From NCBI GenBank assembly GCA_021464245.1, contig JADCRB010000111.1, forward strand, positions 124,001-188,000: a stretch of DNA of 64,000 bases. Direction: 5' to 3'. Position numbers and translations under genes: made by a program. The notes under the pieces were generated by a model, which was not told the origin of the DNA, ran no database searches, and saw only the letters and a program-made list of their open reading frames with translations. This DNA is from Carallia brachiata (lineage: Eukaryota; Streptophyta; Magnoliopsida; Malpighiales; Rhizophoraceae). The first letter of the stretch is position 1. Every line of letters begins with the position of its first letter. This document shows positions 49,559 to 60,779 of this stretch, piece after piece.

Positions 49559-50500
49559 AATGCAGACCAAAAATAAAAGATACTAGTAGGCTTGACTCTA
49601 AATTAGGTACTCTCAGAAGTCAGAACACAAAGGGACTCAATTACTTGTTGCCGAAGAGAACAAAGAATGGCTGATCATTTATAAGCATTGCCGTGAAAGG
49701 CATGCAGCACATAAGCCAAGAAAATAAACAAATGATTCTTCCACTGAAAAGAAAAGAGATGTTCTTAGTGGTCAAAGAGTGACTACTGAAAAAGAAATAA
49801 CCAATAATAAATAAGATAAAATCAACATCAGAAGATGAAACCAATATATTATTCATTACAAAGTAACAAAGAAATGATCGTCGAATATAGGTTATAAGAA
49901 CGTGTGTCTAACAATGAGTGACAATGAAGAACCGAACAAAATAATGATAAAGTCATCGTTAATCGTTAATCTAGCGGTGGGAATGAATTTGGTAAAGTAA
50001 CCGTTAGGCACGTTGCATATGCATTCCATATTTTAAGTTGGAAGGCCTGTCGGTGGGGTGTAGTGCTAATAAACTCGAAATTTCTTTCCTAGACTTACTC
50101 CTGTAAATTAGGGATTGGTTGTTAAGAGCGCGATAGTAAATTTAAAACTCGTTAATTGGTTAGACATGGGGAATGTTCGCTTTAACCCATTAGTACTTGG
50201 ATTGTGAATTTGTTTTTTAGAGTGATTGAATGAGGTACTCAAAATGAGAATTTCCCTGATCTCATTCCATTGATCTAATAACTGAAATATTCATAATAAA
50301 TTTTTTTTACTGATAAAAAAGAAAGAAAGAAAAGTTCAGGAACAATCGTCAAAATTTCATGGGATGTCAATGTAGCGAGGTCGTGATCTACCATGTCAAG
50401 TTTTCAAGTAGTGGCCATCAAAATGATTCTCCCTTTGTCGCTTTGCTTGGAGCAATGGCCCAGCTTTGGCCATTCTGCCGGCCACGAACGATTCAATTGT
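49559..50500 (-). promoter_or_regulatory. ABCB copy 1 promoter, conserved with copy 2
   Basis: The minus strand has a TATA-like CTTATAAATGATCAG (49671-49685), about 115-130 bp upstream of the ATG, and a W-box-containing AGTCACTCTTTGACCAC (about 49768-49784). The same two elements sit at similar positions upstream of copy 2. An ATTCTGCCGGCC phrase (about 50471-50482) is also shared, so the gene duplication included roughly 0.9 kb of upstream DNA. Confidence 0.6.
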
Positions 50501-51391
50501 ATTCTTTTTATCTTGATAAAAAGAAAAACCAATTTCCTTTTGACTTTACATATTCCTTTATCTTGATAAATTTGGTTACTTGTCTCTTCCTTTAACACTA
50601 CGCTTAATTACAGAAAAGTAAAAATAAAATTTAAAATTAAATGAGTGTTACATTAAAATTTAAAATATAAATTTCTCATTGTATACATTAAAAAAAAATT
50701 TTCTTCAAAATTTTTTTTTTAAAAAATAAAATTCTTATACAAAGTATCAATCTGATTGCATTTTATTAATAAACGGTTGCATTTTGTTGTTTCATTCGGC
50801 TACACAATTAGTATCCGAAACTTTAATACCAGTCGTAAGATAACACAAATGGTATGTCCCAAGTGAACCTCACTTTAACATTGGGGGTTTTGAGAGGTGA
50901 AAAAAAAAAATTATTCTTGATTTCCCAAGTCTCATAGCCCTATTTCTCAAAAAAAAAAAAAAAAAAGTCTCATAGCCCTAATGGTGACCACTTGGACTAC
51001 TAAAGTGAAACTGTATCTATCTGTTATGGTTAAATTTTTGGAATCTTGCATCATAATTCCAATCTATTCCGTCCTTATTATACCCAAAGAAAACTTCTTT
51101 CGTATCTTACATTAAAAAAATTTGAATTTCAAATTCAATTAGAATTGGTTAAATAAATTTTTCTCACCATTTCATTTTATCATACTAAAAAATTTCTCTC
51201 CTGCGTGGCATGGCCTAGGGCCTGTGTAACTAGCTTAGTTTTTGTTTGCTGCGTCTCTTTTTGGGTTGTAAACCCCTCCTGTTAATTAAAAAAATAAAAA
51301 CATATCTCCCATATAGATAACAATAATAATATGATTTGATTAAGAGCAAAGTATTAATGTTCCGGAGACAAAATGATGATTTTTGTCTCGT
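50501..51391. other. AT-rich spacer
   Basis: No gene. A short tandem duplication containing tctcatagccctaat occurs around 50930-50980, with poly(A) runs. Nothing else recognised. Confidence 0.5.
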
Positions 51392-51540
51392 ATGATATTT
51401 CGGTTAAAATTGTAACTGATATTTTTAAAATAAATATTGATACTTTTAAAATATAAAATAATAAATATTTTAAAAATATTTATTTTTATTTTAAAAATAT
51501 CAGCCACAATTTTAATGGAAGAAAATTTGAAACATATGTA
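51392..51540. repeat. Near-perfect palindromic hairpin (MITE-like)
   Basis: TTAAAATTGTAACTGATATT followed by TTTAAAATAAA on the left pairs with the reverse complement of the right side (TTAAAATTGTGGCTGATATT followed by TTTAAAATAAA). It directly abuts the Harbinger-like element to its right. Confidence 0.7.
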
Positions 51541-51553
51541 AATGAGATTCTAA

Positions 51554-52631
51554 GGACCCGTTTGGAGTGGTTTAAGTTTTCTGTTTTTTGTTTATTTTTC
51601 ACAAAAAAAACAGGAAACATGTTTGTTATTAATTCTGTTTTCTGTTTTTTGTTGAAAAGTTAAAAGTGTTTTCAAAGAAAAAAATCAAATTGGGAAAACA
51701 ATAAAATAGCTTTCCGATTTTGTTTTCACTTTTTTCTATACTTCTCTCACAACATTTCTTTCTCTATCCACCATCTTTACCATATCTCTCTTACTCATCC
51801 TGCCTATCCCTCTATTTTTTCTCTCACAACTCTTTCTCTCTCAACTCTTCTCTCTCTACCCTCTCTCTCCTTTTCTATCTCTACCATTTTCTCTCTACCC
51901 TCTCTCTCCTTTTTCATCTCTATCATTCTCTCTCTCCTCTCCCTTTTTTTCTATCTCGACCATTCTCTCTCTACCCTCTCTCTCTATTTCTCGCTCTACT
52001 CATTCTCTCTCTACTCTCTCTCTCCTTTTCTATCTCTATCATTCTCTCTCTCTCTCTTTTTTTCTATTTCTACCATTCTCTCTCTACCCTCTCTCTCTAT
52101 ATTTTCTCTCTCTACTCATCTCTCTCTACCCACACCTCACTTTTTTCTTGTTTTACCATTCTTCTCTACTCATTCTCTTTCTACCTTCTCTCTCTTTTCT
52201 CTCTCTATCATTCTCTTTACTCGTTCTTTCTCTACCCTCTCTCTCTTTTCTCTCTTTGTCATTTTCTCTACTCATTCTCTCTCTACCCTCTCTCTCATTT
52301 TCTCTCTCTACTATTCTGTTTATTCATTCTTTCTCAATCCTTTCTCTTTATGTCATTATCTCTACTCATTCTCTTTCTTCTCTCTTTCTCTCTCTTTTTC
52401 TCTCTCTACTCATTCTCTCTCTACCCTCTCTCTCTCTCTCCCATTTTTCTCTCTATATTTATACTCTTTTTACCATTTCTCTCACTATCCTTTTTCTACC
52501 TATTTTTTTAATTTTATAGAAAAAAAACAAAAATTGACAATAATAAATATAAAAATTCAGCAAACAGTAAAAATAAAAAACAAAAATTGAAAAGTAAAAA
52601 TAAAAAACTGACAGCGTCTCCAAACGGACCC
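51554..52631. mobile_element. Harbinger/Tourist-like non-autonomous element with internal polypyrimidine tract
   Basis: Terminal inverted repeats GGACCCGTTTGGAG (left) and GGGTCCGTTTGGAG (inward from right) match at 12 of 14 positions. The element is flanked by TAA at 51551-51553 and 52632-52634, the 3-bp target typical of PIF/Harbinger. Subterminal AT-rich arms (TGTTTTTTGTTTATTTTT-type) are also mutually inverted. The interior is a pyrimidine tract. No transposase is present. The superfamily call is inference from the ends. Confidence 0.8.
51719..52505. repeat. ~780-bp CT-rich polypyrimidine tract
   Basis: Degenerate repeats of TCTCTCTACCCTCTCTCTC-type units with scattered purines, chiefly single A. 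It yields a 263-codon Leu/Ser-rich open frame on the plus strand which is a composition artefact. The tract could form triplex or slipped structures (inference). Confidence 0.95.
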
Positions 52632-52634
52632 TAA

Positions 52635-53169
52635 ATTTTTTTCTTTGCTCAATTGCATACGTGGCAGTCGGTCATTGACTGTGATCATTGGCCTGCGTTC
52701 TTTAGTTGTGATTGAGTTTGGGCGGGGAAATTGGTGGGCAGTTGGATTGTCGGTTAGCGAAAGGATCTTGGTCATGCCCATGGCAGGATCTGAAGCATCA
52801 ATTCACTTTGGTTGTAGCTAATGAATACGGAGTCGTTTTGTAAGGAATTAGTTAGCGAATGAACGAAGACCATAGTCTAGTGTATGTTTCAAATGCATAT
52901 TTGTTTTTTGGAAAAAGATTAATGTCCTGAGAGTGGTGGTCGAAATAGGTATTGAGGATGCAATGAGTTTTGTTATTTATATAACTGTATTGATATTTTT
53001 TGTAATAAAAATAAAGTAATAATATATCGTATCATTTTATCAATTCAGTTATACAAATAATAAGGCTCATTATATTCTGAACACCTCTTTTAACTATCAT
53101 TATCTAAATCTGTACCGATTCCCTTGTTCTTTTTTAGTTTACTCAAATATGTATTTTTTGAAGTTTGAG
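52635..53169. other. Short spacer without a gene
   Basis: Mixed-composition DNA between two mobile elements. I see no coding signal. Confidence 0.5.
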
Positions 53170-54284
53170 CAAGATTATTATTAGAATCGAACCGGTCGCT
53201 GAATCGAAAAGTTCAGAAGTTCAAGGTTTAACTGGTTCAACTAGAATTAAACCCATAACACCAGTATTTAATATTAAATATATAAAAATTAAATTATCTA
53301 TACATAATATACATATAATAATAATAATAATAATATATAAAGTGTAATATAAGATATTAATATTATATATATGTATAGTAAAATACAAATACTTATAGAT
53401 TTAATATATTATAAAGTAAGTTTAAAAAATTGATATATTAATACACGTGAATAAATCAAAAGTATAGTTTTATATTTGAATAATTCAAATAAATTTTTAG
53501 ACATGAGTTAGAGGCTTTATTTAAATTATATGATTGATATTTTTGTGGTAAATAGTGTGATGAAAAGTTTGAATAAAAGATGATAAATATTTAAAGAAAA
53601 TTATATTTTAAGAAATATATTTATATAAGATATTAATTTTTATTTACGTTAAAGATATCATAATAACATGTTAAAAAAATATAACTTATAATTTAAAATA
53701 TCATAATACTTAAATAATAACTACCTTAATATATAAATGATGTAAATAAAAATAAAAATATATTTTAATTACTTTTTATTTGGATTAATTCACATTTTTT
53801 TAAAAATAATTTAATACAAGAAGAAGGAGAAAATATATAATTGGGGATATTTTTGAGTTTGTACTTCGGAGGATTATTTCGGTCCATGAGTTAAGAAGAA
53901 ATAATTAATGAAAGAAAAAAAGAAAATAAAAATAAAGGAGAACGAACACCCATAGTCTTAAATACATAATAAGTAAAAAAAATAGATAACAACTAGTCGC
54001 CTAGTGGTGGTGGGTGTACTCCTCTATCCATTAGGTCACGGGTTCAAATGCACCTAAATGCGAGATATTAACATTTTATAGTGTTGTAAATTGAAACTAA
54101 CAGAATCAATTGAACCGGTAAAACTGTGACCGGTTCTCTAGTTCACGGTCGAACTGGCCGATTTACTGACTTTTTGACTGGTTCACATAACTTCCGATTT
54201 TTAAAAAGAATTGAACCAAACTCAAGGTCGGTTCCCAATTTTCTTGATCCAACCAATTGATCCGGTTCAATTCTTTTAACCACG
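53170..54284 (+). mobile_element. Non-autonomous hAT-like element, copy C
   Basis: This 1115-bp copy is bounded by a perfect 8-bp duplication AGTTTGAG (53162-53169 and 54285-54292). The left end CAAGATTATTATTAGAATCG and the following AACCGGTCGCTGAATCGAAA-type block match copy B. The right end is rich in inverted GGTTCAA/AACCGG motifs. The interior has expanded AT-rich sequence, an (ATA)n tract near 53318-53336 and a nested SINE. No transposase ORF. Confidence 0.85.
53985..54095 (+). mobile_element. SINE nested in hAT-like copy C
   Basis: A-box-like CGCCTAGTGGTGG (about 53998-54010) and B-box GGTTCAAATGC (54041-54051) are spaced about 42 bp apart. It lies wholly inside hAT-like copy C and is absent from copies A and B, so it inserted later. 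Borders are approximate. Confidence 0.55.
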
Positions 54285-54519
54285 AGTTTGAGTAACTACG
54301 CCTTAGAAAATTTGGTGGCATCATACCAAGGGCAATGTAGTTCAATTGAATGGTTCCAAGCCCAAAAGATCCGTTGGGGGCTTTAACAGAAAATTGTCTT
54401 TTGGACTATAGACCTCACACCATGTGGCTCAAGCCTAAATACTGATCTGCATGAATTTGGCCCATTAGACCCACGTTTTTAATTTGAAGAGGAAATTTCG
54501 AAATTTTGTCCGCTACCTT

Positions 54520-54646
54520 CAAAGCAGACGGATATGTGGCCATTTGGTCAAAGAAGAGTCGGGGGTTCGATCCCAGCCTTTTTAAAAATCTCTCTTCCCT
54601 TATCGAGTGGTTACAATACTCTTTTTATAGGGAAAAAAAAAAAAAA
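54520..54646 (+). mobile_element. tRNA-derived SINE with poly(A) tail
   Basis: A perfect B box GGTTCGATCCC (54564-54574), an upstream weak A-box region (ATGTGGCCATTTGGTC, resembling a tRNA-Ser/Leu type) and a terminal run of about 15 A (54632-54646). No complete tRNA cloverleaf can be drawn. Confidence 0.55.
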
Positions 54647-55613
54647 ATCTTCGGACTCATTTATCTTCATTTCACTTGTCTCCAAAATAAACTTGCATAG
54701 ATCACTTCGATTGATCAGAAGAAGTTGACAAAAAGAGAGAAACAGAGGAGATGGAATAAAGCCTAAAATGTTTAACAGGGAGATGGGCTTGGATTTTTTG
54801 ACCCATTAATGTAAAAAAATTCATCGACTTCTCCTTTTAGGCTTTTTCCCGTCATAGGGTCCAATTTACTCTTCCCTTTTTTTTTTTTTTTGTTTTTTGT
54901 GGTTAATTGGTGAACTCATTTTGAAGTTTCATGGTTTGTTTGAATTGTGGAATTTTGATTAAAAAAAAAATGGCGAGAAAGAAAGTAGTGAGAAAAGAAA
55001 GTTAGGAAAAAAATAATAAAAAAGTAATATTTTATATTTATATTATATGAGAAAGTAGTGAAAAATAAAAGTATATGTGAAATTATAAAAATATCCTACA
55101 AATAATTAAATAGCGAGTTGAAATTATAAAATTACTCATACAGTCATATAGTCTAATTGAAAACGTTTAGGTAATTTAGTCATTCTACTTCGATGAGTTT
55201 TTTTTTTCAGTTGATTTTTTATTTTTGTTTGATACCAACGTTTCCTTTCCAATTCTTTTCTTTATGTATGATGCCAAACAATCGAATGTGAATTGATTTC
55301 TGAGCTTTCTTTCCTTTTCTTTTCTTATCAACAAACCAAACACACTGTTAGTGCGTTAGAGCTCATTAGTTCCAATTACCTTTCTCAGTTCTCAGTTGAT
55401 AACAACTACACCCATTAACAATGCTATTTATATTTTCTCTTATTTCTTTATTAGATTGACAAATTAAAACTATAGAAAATGGTCTGCTGGAAAATCTTCA
55501 ATAAAAATAAAAAAACTCAATTTTATTTCTTTAATGAAAGATAAAGTGACCCGAATTATGGGTTACAAAAATAATAAAAAAACAACAATATAAATACCAT
55601 CTTGACAAATTGT
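54647..55613. other. AT-rich spacer and ABCB copy 2 3' flank
   Basis: No gene. The part nearest 55613 probably holds the 3' UTR of ABCB copy 2. Confidence 0.5.
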
Positions 55614-58600
55614 TTATACGGCTTTAGCACTGGTGTGAAGGGCAACCAAGGAAGCATAGACACCATTTCTTATGTTAATCAAAGTCTCATGCCTGCCTTT
55701 CTCTGCGATAACTCCATTTTTCACTGCTGCAATTAGATCAGCATTTCTTATAGTGGATAATCGATGAGCTACAATAATGGTGGTCCTATCTACCATGACT
55801 TGATCTAATGCATCTTGAACCACTCTTTCCGATTCGGCATCAAGGGCACTAGTTGCTTCATCTAAGAGTAGTATTTTCGGATTTTTGACTATGGCACGAG
55901 CAATGGCTATTCTTTGCTTCTGTCCACCAGATAACTGGACCCCGCGCTCTCCTACTACAGTGTCATACCCCTACATCAAATAAATGAAAAATAATAATAA
56001 TAATAAAATTACGTGTATTGAGTTAAATTGATTTTTATTTTCAGAGAGTAAAATTAAAAATTCTTATTAAAAAACGCATCTAAAAAATATTATGATTAGT
56101 ACCTGTTGCAAGCTACTAATGAATTGGTGGGCATTAGCCAGTTTTGTTGCGGCTATGATTTCAGCCTCAGTTACGTTCTCTCCTTTCCCGTAGGCAATGT
56201 TGGCACGGATTGTGTCATTGAACAAGGCCGGCTCCTGGCTAACGAGCCCCATCTGCTTCCTCAGCCACCTTAGTTGAAGCTTTTGAATTTCAGTTCCATC
56301 AAGCGTTATGGTACCTGAATCCGGATCGTAAAACCTTTGCAACAATGCAATTACCGACGATTTCCCACTTCCGCTTTCTCCCACAAGAGCAACAGTCTGA
56401 AACGAATTCAACCCGTCAGCACATTTTCTCGCGTGGAAGTTTAAGGTGCTTGCTATGTTTACTCACTTTTTTTCTTTCGGTATTTGGAAACAAACGACGG
56501 ACCGAAAAAAAATAACAAAAGTTACCTGGCTAGCAAGAATGGTCAAGTTGATGTCTCGGAATATCTGAATATCTGGCCTAGTTGGATACTTGAAGCTGAC
56601 ATGACGAAGTTCAACATTTCCCTTGACATTCTCCATTGTTTCTCCTGTCTCATCACTCGGGTCTATCTTCGACTCGCTGTCTATGAATGAGAAGACAGAA
56701 GCAACAGCAGCCTTCGATCGCGAAGAGGCAAAGTTGCTTGACTGGAAAATCCCTATTGTTGCCAATGTCAAAGTAACATTAACCTGGAAAAGCAAGAATG
56801 AAAATTGACATCAGTAACAAACGTAACATGGACTGATTATCTTGTGGAGGCTTTTGTAACATTTTGGGAGAAAAAAAGTTGACATTTTGGAAAGATAATA
56901 CTGACTTCAAATGCCTCTGTGAACGTTATATCCCCGCTCTTAACCAGTCGAGCCGCGGCATAGAAACTGGATGCGTAGAAACAGAATTGAAAGAAGGAAG
57001 ATAACCCGTATCCGATGCCGCATGTCGATCCAAGCCTTACTCCAGTCCTCATGGGCCCTTCGCATTTGTTTTGGTATAGTTGCATCACGTTGTCCTCAGC
57101 ACAGAATGAAGCAATTGTTCTTATACTGCTAACTGCATCGCTAGCAACTTGGCTTGCCTCCTCATACATCATCTGCAACCATTTTATGTTTGCATCAAAT
57201 ATCAGCCACTTGCATAAATGAATTGCATTTTGAGTAATTTTAGGATTTACCTTTGCATCTGCACTGAATCCTTGTATGAACTTTTCTTGGGCATATTCAC
57301 TGATGGCTATCAAAGGGATTACTGCAAGAGTAATGAGTGTTAGTTGCCAACTTGCAATGAAGGCGATGATAATACCAGCCATTGCTGTAGTAACATTTTG
57401 AACCGTTTGGGCTAGTGCATCTCCAACTAGTGCACGACCGCAGTGGCATCGGTTGAGAGCCTAGCACCAATGACACCACTTGAGTGCTCGGGCTCGTCAA
57501 ACCAACCGATCTCCATGTTAACCACCTTTTTGAAGCACATTGATCTGATTCGTTGGATTAGCTTACTCCCAGCCACTGAAAAGAAATATGATCTAATTGG
57601 ATACAGCAAAAATCCTGCTAAGCCAAGTGCCACATAAATCAGCGCCCAGGATTTTGAATCACTTCTCAACTGATGAGGCGGATCAAAGAATGACTTGAGC
57701 GTTTTGGAAAGTAATATGCCGTAGATTGGAAATATTGTACCGCTGAGACTTGCTGTAATCGTGCCAAGTACAAGAATTGGAAGTTCTGGCCTGTTAAGAG
57801 AGGCAAGGCGTCGGAGTGAGACCTCTGGAGCATCTTCACTTGGTGGGTGTGTTTCTAAATCTTCAGGGTCGTCATCAGAGCATAGAAGCCAAATGTGGCT
57901 GAATAGTAGGAGCGTCTACTGCTATTTGAAGATGATGCACGACTAATGGAACGACGCAACGACCTTCTTTGGCTTGATTGTCTAAATGCTTCTGTGGTCA
58001 TCTCTGGTTCTTTCACATTTTCTGACACTTTGTTTGCTTCTTGTAAGCGTATGAGCTGAGAATATGCTCCATTGGGATCCTCGAGCAATTTGAATGTGTT
58101 CCTGCTCCATCACAAAGAAAAAAAATTGTCAGCATGCTTACCATATATCGTTACCTTATGGAACATTATACCTATTTTGAGTTTGAAACCATATAGATAT
58201 TGAAATGGATGCAAACAATAATAAAGTCTACAGATCATAGGAGAAATTCTCAGATGGCATAAAAAAGATGATAAAGGTAATAACGAATTCATCAACAGTT
58301 ACCTTTTTCGAGGATTTTTCCTCGATGAATGACAGCAATCATATCAGCATTCCTTACAGTTGTCAAGCGATGGGCAACCATAACTGTAGTTCTGTTAACC
58401 ATTATCCTGTCTAATGCCTGTTGCACTGTACTCTCAGATTCTGCATCAAGTGCACTTGTAGCTTCATCTAAAAGTAAAATTCTGGGGTTCTTCAGGATTG
58501 CTCTGGCTATTGCAATTCTCTGCTTTTGTCCACCAGAAAGATGAGTTCCATGCTCACCGACCATGGTGTCAAGTCCCTGTATCCAAAATTCAAAATGTCA

Positions 58601-60779
58601 AGCATAATAAGTAAAAAGAAAAGTCAGAACTTCAGAAATGGGTTGAAGTAAGGAAAGAACCTGAGGCAGCTTATCAATGAATTTAGACGCATTGGCAAGG
58701 TCGCATGCAGCTGTTATCTCACCAATGGTTGCCCCTCTTTTCCATATGCAATATTATCCTTGATGCTTGATGTAAACAGCACAGGTTCCTGACTAACAAG
58801 ACCCATTTTCCCTCTAATCCATTTAAGTTGGAACTCTTTGAGGTTTATACCATCTATAAGCACTTCACCTGCCATCGGATCATAAAATCTCTCTATAAGA
58901 CTAATAACTGTTGATTTCCCACTTCCACTATGCCCAACCATAGCTGCAGTTGTGCCACTAGGTATTGAAAGAGAGAATCCACAAAATATTGGCTCATCTG
59001 GTCGGGCCGGATAATTAAAATAGACGTTCCTCAACTCTATATCTCCGCGAATTTCAACCAGTTTTCTTCCGTTCGAGTCCAAAGCATCTATATCCGGCTT
59101 TCTGTTAATAGTCTCAAACATTTTATATGCTGCAACTTGACCAGCAGCGAATGCACTTACACAGGAAATTGCCTGCCCGAGGGACCTGTAATCTCCATTC
59201 AGTGAGCGTATGACAAATGAAAGGTTTACTTAATCAAAGAAGCTATGCATGCAAGCATCAATTTTACATAAATTGTTGTTCTACTGCGAACAGGGTATGC
59301 GCATATATTCAAAATCAAATTGAAGCTTACATGGATGCTTCCAACACAGCAAGTATCACGTTGATCACATCTCCACCATGATATCCCTTTTCCAATATCA
59401 TCTTTGCACCAAACCACACAGCTAATGCATAAGTAGAAAACATGACTAGCGTAATTGTACCTAGACCAATCCCAGCAGCCAAGCCTTCCTGCACACCTGA
59501 TTTATAAGCAGCAACAAGGAGCCTGTTGTAAGCATCAATAGCTCGCTTCTCTCCGGTAAATGATGCAACCTGGAAAATTAAATCAGGTAAATATAATGTG
59601 ATGAGAAAATTATGGAGCAAAATTATATGCTGCACACTTAAAAGAAAAATTGCAGAATCTCCCAAATCATTTTGTTTTTGACTATGAAACGTACAATCCT
59701 CATCAAGCCAATCGTCTGTTCTACTACAGCTGCAGCTTCTGCATAAGCTTTTCGTCCTCGAGCCACAGACTTGGATATCAAAATGGCCATGGTTCCACCA
59801 GCTAATACGAGAAGGGGAATGCAAGATACCAAAACCAGTGTAAGCAACCACCCTTTGGCAAATGCTACAGCAAAGCCCCCAAAGAATGTGCATATCAACT
59901 GCAAGAACTTTCCAACCTACAGAAAACAAGCAGATATAGAATAATTGGAAAAATATCAGATTGTTTAAAACGAAATGATACGTTTTTTATGGTGTTTAAT
60001 GTTTCAGAGACTGCAGTCTAGTACCTTTTCACCAATTGCATCTTGGATAAGAACCGTGTCACCGGACAGTCTTCCAATAATTTCACCAGTATTTGTTTGC
60101 TTATCAAAGTAGGCTATGTCTTGCCTCAGTATAGCTTTCAAATAAAATCCCCTTATCCGCGCTGCTTGTCTTTCACCTGTGACCATCCAACAGGAAACCT
60201 CTGGCCAAAATGCAGACATCAATTTTAGATTCCCCAATTCGTAACCGCTAACTGCATTTTGTAATAACTTTTGAGTACTAGTTTTACTCACGAAGAAGGG
60301 CTGCTACTGCACTTCCTAATGCCACATAGACAAGTTTTAGTGACACCTACAGCATTGTACAAACCAACTAGACAGATCAAATCAACCATATATTCCATGT
60401 TTTATAGGACTATTACATAGATTGGTTTAAACCTCATGCATCACAGAATTGTTACCTTGGAAACCGCATTAACGAGGTTGCTTGGCTGGTTCTCTCCAAA
60501 TGCATTAATCGTTTCGCCGATGAGCCACATCAGGAGAGGTAAAGAAGCACCATTTGCAACTGCACCGATTGTTCCAAGGATCATCAACGCGATATCCTTG
60601 GAATCTGCAAAGGAGAAGAGCTTCAGGAATGGAACCCTTTTAGGCTTCTCATTTGCTTTGCATTTCCCAGCCTCTTCTTCGTTTCCATTCATGCCTGAGC
60701 TTCTCTCCTGGCTTTGCGCTTTCGCCACGACAGCGCTGCCCATCTTACTGTTATTATCTAATTCACTCTCTTCAGCCAT
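55614..60779 (-). CDS. Full-size ABCB transporter (P-glycoprotein), ABCB4/11/21 clade, copy 2
   Basis: Tandem paralogue of copy 1 with the same exon layout. Exon 1 is 60456-60779 ([10 protein letters not shown]...). TMD1 exons run to about 59150. NBD1 carries [10 protein letters not shown] and [15 protein letters not shown], then a linker with one SSQRRS-type unit, TMD2 exons (56837-57669), and NBD2 with [25 protein letters not shown] and [12 protein letters not shown]. It ends [11 protein letters not shown] with the stop at 55614-55616. Four apparent 1-base deletions break the frame (about 57436, 57890, 58091, 58736); copy 1 or the family pattern supplies the missing base in each. All catalytic motifs are intact, so a functional gene with sequence errors is most likely. 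The substrate is unknown; auxin is plausible from the clade only. Confidence 0.88.

Noticed and set aside
51720..52511. Long plus-strand ORF of 263 codons
   Set aside because: It is the translation of a degenerate CT repeat inside a mobile element, with no homology or codon structure.
54540..54575. Possible tRNA-Ser/Leu gene
   Set aside because: Perfect B box but weak A box, no acceptor stem pairing, and a poly(A) tail downstream; a SINE fits better.
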